Shown: positions 35,867 to 39,082 of the stretch, piece after piece
Layout: each line of letters opens with the position of its first letter
Numbering within the stretch: the first letter of the stretch is position 1
NCBI GenBank assembly: GCA_018817405.1
Contig: JAHITZ010000058.1
Location: 1 to 39,082, forward strand
DNA: 39,082 nt
Reading direction: 5' to 3'
Source of the DNA: Nanobdellota archaeon
GTDB lineage: Archaea > Nanobdellota > Nanobdellia > Pacearchaeales > GW2011-AR1
Notes under the pieces: generated by a model
The model's database searches: none
Told to the model about the DNA's origin: nothing
The model's input: only the letters and a program-made list of their open reading frames with translations
Position numbers and translations under genes: made by a program

Positions 35867-36016
35867 GTTACAACATTAAAATAGCATAATTTATCGCCCA
35901 CCACATCCACCCTACCCACTGAGATTATTTGAGAATATTACTATTTAAAACATACTGTTTGAAGCTATTTTTTATTCTATCCTTCTAATAAAATAGGCGA
36001 ATTGGTTTTCTATACT
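35867..36016 (-). repeat. Dispersed structured repeat, copy B
   Basis: Reverse complement TATAGAAAACCAATTCGCCTATTTTAT..AAATAGCTTCAAACAGT..AATTATGCTATTTTAATGTTGTAAC; arms AAAATAGC(35878-35885)/GCTATTTT(35964-35971). Confidence 0.85.
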
Positions 36017-36020
36017 ACAA

Positions 36021-38342
36021 TCAAAACAGCTTTGTCTGCCTAGTGTTTTGGCATAGGTCTTCAAAATCTTTGTCAAACAGGGAGAGTATTTGTTCTGCAA
36101 TTGGCTTGATTTGTTTTTCAATGTAATGCTCGTAGTCAATCTTGTGTTTTAATCTCTGAATTGGTTCCGGTCCGTCAAGAGTGATGTAATACTCAATGAT
36201 GTTTGATTCAATGGAAGGGAGTTTTCTGGCTGCTTTCACATGAGGAGGGGTTGTTTTCGTGTACTCCTTGAGGTCTTTTCTAATTGACTTTCTATATAAG
36301 AGTTTGCTGTCTAATTTTCCCTGCCAAATTTTTTTGATGTATTCACGGATGAATTTTTCTATTGGCTGGTTGTGGAACAATTTGTCTAATAGCTCAACCT
36401 GAAATTCCTTGGCCGCTTCTGTCCAATCTCCGCGAATTGCCTCTAAACCAGTAATTTCAATTTTCTCCCTGCCTCCTGGTTTTTCTACAAGGCCTGCGTA
36501 ACGTTTTTTGGCTGCTGCCTTTCCTCCACGAAGGTGGGGAATCATCAAAGAAAGATATTGTTTTTCAAATTCCAACTCAAGAAAGGATTTGCGATTGTAT
36601 TTCTTTTTGATGTAGTTTTTATAAAAGTTATTTATGTGGTCTTGAATTTCTTTCCCAAGTTCATTGGCTTTTTGTTTTCCTAGATTGGTTTCGATAAATA
36701 CTGAATCTGTGTCGCTGTAAATTGTTTTGTAACCTTTCTTTTTGATTTCTTCAGCAGTTAGTTTTATTAAAAACTGACCGAAGTGTGTGATGGCGTTTGC
36801 CATTTTCAAATTGAAGTATCTAAGATTTGGAGAAGCTAAAACCCCCCAAAATGAAAGCATGATAACTTTGATTGCATGATTTGATAATTCTCGGTTTTCT
36901 TTTTTTGCTTTTTCTCTTGCTTCATGAAGTTTTGTTAAAATCTTCGGCAGGATTCCGTCTTGATTTTTGAAACACGCGCCGTTGGGTGCCTGCACGCAAC
37001 CCCTTTCCTTTTTCTCTAAGAATGAAGCTGGGTCAATGTTAAATGTTTGAATAATTGAAGAATATAGTGCTTTGAAATCTAAAACTAAAACATTCTTGTA
37101 AAGCCCTGGCTTGGCGCTGAAAACGTATCCGCCTGTGATTCTTTTTTCTTTTTCTTTATACTCGTTTGTCGGTGAAACAAGATTGTTTTTTCTTGCTTCT
37201 CTAATGTAGAGGGAGTCAAAAGCTACAATTGAACCAGATAAACGGTCCATTGTGAGGCCTGTTAATTGGGAACGTTCAATGGCAAGGTCTATTATTTTTG
37301 TTTTTTCCAGCATTTCATAAACAAGTTCGCAGTCTAAGAGATTGTAATCAACTAGTTTTTGCTGAGACTTCTCGGTATTGTCCTTGTAGAGTTTTTCAAT
37401 TTCAGCATGCCTATCTTTTCCTTTTAATAATTTTCCCTTGCCAAGCAATGCCTGTGACACATCTTCTAAAGTTAGGGAAGCGAAGTCAGCGTATTTTATA
37501 GTCGGGGCTTCTTTTATGAAAGGGTCTTTGATTAAGTTTAAACCGTCGAGAACTTGTCTGCCTGAGAGGTCTATGCTTGACGAGCGGAAAAAGTTTGATT
37601 CAATCCTGAATCTTGGTTCGTCGTTTGTTCTCCCGATATCAAATTTTATTTTGTGTTTTTTGAATAATTCTCTAAGAAAAACAAAATCAAAATCAATAAC
37701 ATTCCAGCCGGTTATGATGTCTGGGTCTAGCTTAAGCAATTCTGCTTTGAATGTTTCAAGACATTCTTCTTCGTTCTTGCAGGAAACTGTGTTTTTTAGT
37801 CTATGAGAAGTTATCATGAAGTTTTTTTGATAATTGCCTGAGTGAAGGCCTATGCAGAATAGTTTTCCTTTTTTGTCTGACTCTATGTCTATTGAGAGAA
37901 TTTTTAATTTCGGTTTGTGGTCTCTTATCGGAGAGATTTCTGGTTCGTGATAAATGCAGTCAATTTTTTCAGATGGTTCGTTGGAGCCTTCAATATTTAT
38001 GCTTCCTAACAAGTCGTTGTCTATGATAAACTTGTAATGGGGTTTTAAGTCAGCTTCATAGATTTCTATTTCTTTGCGATATTTTTTGTATGCGTTGTTT
38101 AAGTCGGTTTTATTGTCAAAAGAAAACCTTACAACTTCTTCTCCTTTGAAATTTTTTAGTTTGGTTTCTTCTGGAATTTGTTTTACCTTTAATTTTTTTG
38201 AATCTTTCTTTTTCACAAAGAAGTATGGCTTGAATTTATTGATTGTTGCGAAGGACTGGCCGTTTTCTAGTCTTCCGAATAGTTGGATTACTGTCTGATT
38301 GTCAATGATTTCATTGGTTGCATAGATGATGAAGGCTTTCAT
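36021..38342 (-). CDS. polB: Family B DNA polymerase
   Basis: LSIDIESDKKG exonuclease motif; LDFKALYSSIIQTFNIDPASF; KTIYSDTDSVFIET. Confidence 0.95.
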   Translation of the reverse strand: MKAFIIYATNEIIDNQTVIQLFGRLENGQSFATINKFKPYFFVKKKDSKKLKVKQIPEETKLKNFKGEEVVRFSFDNKTDLNNAYKKYRKEIEIYEADLKPHYKFIIDNDLLGSINIEGSNEPSEKIDCIYHEPEISPIRDHKPKLKILSIDIESDKKGKLFCIGLHSGNYQKNFMITSHRLKNTVSCKNEEECLETFKAELLKLDPDIITGWNVIDFDFVFLRELFKKHKIKFDIGRTNDEPRFRIESNFFRSSSIDLSGRQVLDGLNLIKDPFIKEAPTIKYADFASLTLEDVSQALLGKGKLLKGKDRHAEIEKLYKDNTEKSQQKLVDYNLLDCELVYEMLEKTKIIDLAIERSQLTGLTMDRLSGSIVAFDSLYIREARKNNLVSPTNEYKEKEKRITGGYVFSAKPGLYKNVLVLDFKALYSSIIQTFNIDPASFLEKKERGCVQAPNGACFKNQDGILPKILTKLHEAREKAKKENRELSNHAIKVIMLSFWGVLASPNLRYFNLKMANAITHFGQFLIKLTAEEIKKKGYKTIYSDTDSVFIETNLGKQKANELGKEIQDHINNFYKNYIKKKYNRKSFLELEFEKQYLSLMIPHLRGGKAAAKKRYAGLVEKPGGREKIEITGLEAIRGDWTEAAKEFQVELLDKLFHNQPIEKFIREYIKKIWQGKLDSKLLYRKSIRKDLKEYTKTTPPHVKAARKLPSIESNIIEYYITLDGPEPIQRLKHKIDYEHYIEKQIKPIAEQILSLFDKDFEDLCQNTRQTKLF

Positions 38343-38561
38343 AGAAGTTTTAAGACTTGGGAGATTATAAGTTTGGTGGTTTTTGTTATGCCAATATCAT
38401 TGCGAAAACTCCATAGTTTAATGTGGAGTTAGCATCTTGGTCGTCCAAAAGTTTTAAACAAACTGCACCTTGAAAGATGAGGTAAAACGCGAGAAACTTT
38501 TTGATTATTACTTTTCAGAGTGAACGGAAAGTTTTAAATAGGATTGATTTTGCGAAGGATT

Positions 38562-38897
38562 ATGGGGAAGAAATATATTCTGGCTGTGCCGGCTTCGCCG
38601 AGTTGGCCTCGAGGAGTTGAAGCGCCGTGTTATCCGGATGGACGGGTTATACCTAATGATAGAGTTAAGGATTTGGTTGAGATGCCTTATGAAGATGCAA
38701 GAGATTTTTTGGGCGAGGCTGAGTTAATTGGACTTGCTGTTGATATTCAAGCCTTGGATTGGAGAGCTGAGCTATTGACTAAACATTATTCGAGCGAATT
38801 TGGGAACAATCCAATTAGATTAAGGTCAAATTGGGGTGATGATAAGATAATCGCTGTTTTTAATAGGAAAAAGAGAGAGGCTAGGGCTTTTGTATAG
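38562..38897 (+). CDS. Hypothetical protein
   Basis: MGKKYILAVPASPSWPRGVEAPCYPDGRVIPNDRVKD..; preceded by TTTTAAATAGG TATA-like box. Confidence 0.6.
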   Translation: MGKKYILAVPASPSWPRGVEAPCYPDGRVIPNDRVKDLVEMPYEDARDFLGEAELIGLAVDIQALDWRAELLTKHYSSEFGNNPIRLRSNWGDDKIIAVFNRKKREARAFV

Positions 38898-38942
38898 AAA
38901 TAAATATTAAGTTGTTTGCTTTTGTAGAGAGTGTTGGAAAGA

Positions 38943-39080
38943 GTGACATCCTCCCAGCCCTAAAGGGTTGACGCGAAGCGTCAATTCCTCACTTCGTTCG
39001 GAACTGGGCGTCCTTTCGTTTTACGCGTGGTGCATCTGTTGATTTTCGACGTAATCATAAGCCCGCTAAAATCACTATTC
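38943..39080 (-). mobile_element. Partial IS200/IS605-like element, inverted copy of 1-139, tnpA remnant frameshifted
   Basis: Reverse complement nearly identical to the window start; 1-nt deletion (GATTTTAGCGGG against GATTTTGAGCGGG). Confidence 0.85.
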
Positions 39081-39082
39081 CC

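Noticed and set aside
36021-38342. Family B polymerase motif KALYSSII with Ser instead of the usual Pro (SLYPSII)
   Set aside because: The remaining motifs look intact; a single substitution is not enough to claim unusual function.

Overview
The window looks like a low-GC archaeal genome segment, probably DPANN (Woesearchaeota/Pacearchaeota-like); this is judged from gene content and no search was run. Chromosomal genes include rarA, pyrG, serS, map, polB, an NSUN-type RNA m5C methyltransferase, MscS, two giant secreted Cys-rich proteins, pilin-like proteins and an intron-containing tRNA-Tyr. The main discovery candidate is a complete 4,835-bp cargo transposon at 16857-21691. It has 24-bp terminal inverted repeats (21/24 identical) and is flanked by a perfect 9-bp target-site duplication (GAAAATAAA). 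Four inverted copies of TGTYARG-N3-5-GTGGCTT mark its two ends, and it encodes a SWIM zinc finger + zinc ribbon + DDE transposase. Its cargo is an apparent operon: Fic protein, EcoRI-family adenine methyltransferase, DUF262/HNH nuclease. The last two genes each carry one disabling lesion (a 1-nt frameshift and an in-frame TGA). Other signals: inverted partial IS200/IS605 copies at both window ends with a cloverleaf-like right end; a dispersed ~130-150-bp structured repeat family (4 recognisable copies plus one half copy); a ~8.8-kb segment of reversed strand composition bounded by two inverted copies of that repeat; further nested-stem intergenic elements with G-rich tracts; a tRNA-Tyr 3'-tail duplication; and mosaic codon usage inside a giant surface-protein gene. 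All family calls are by motif recognition only.
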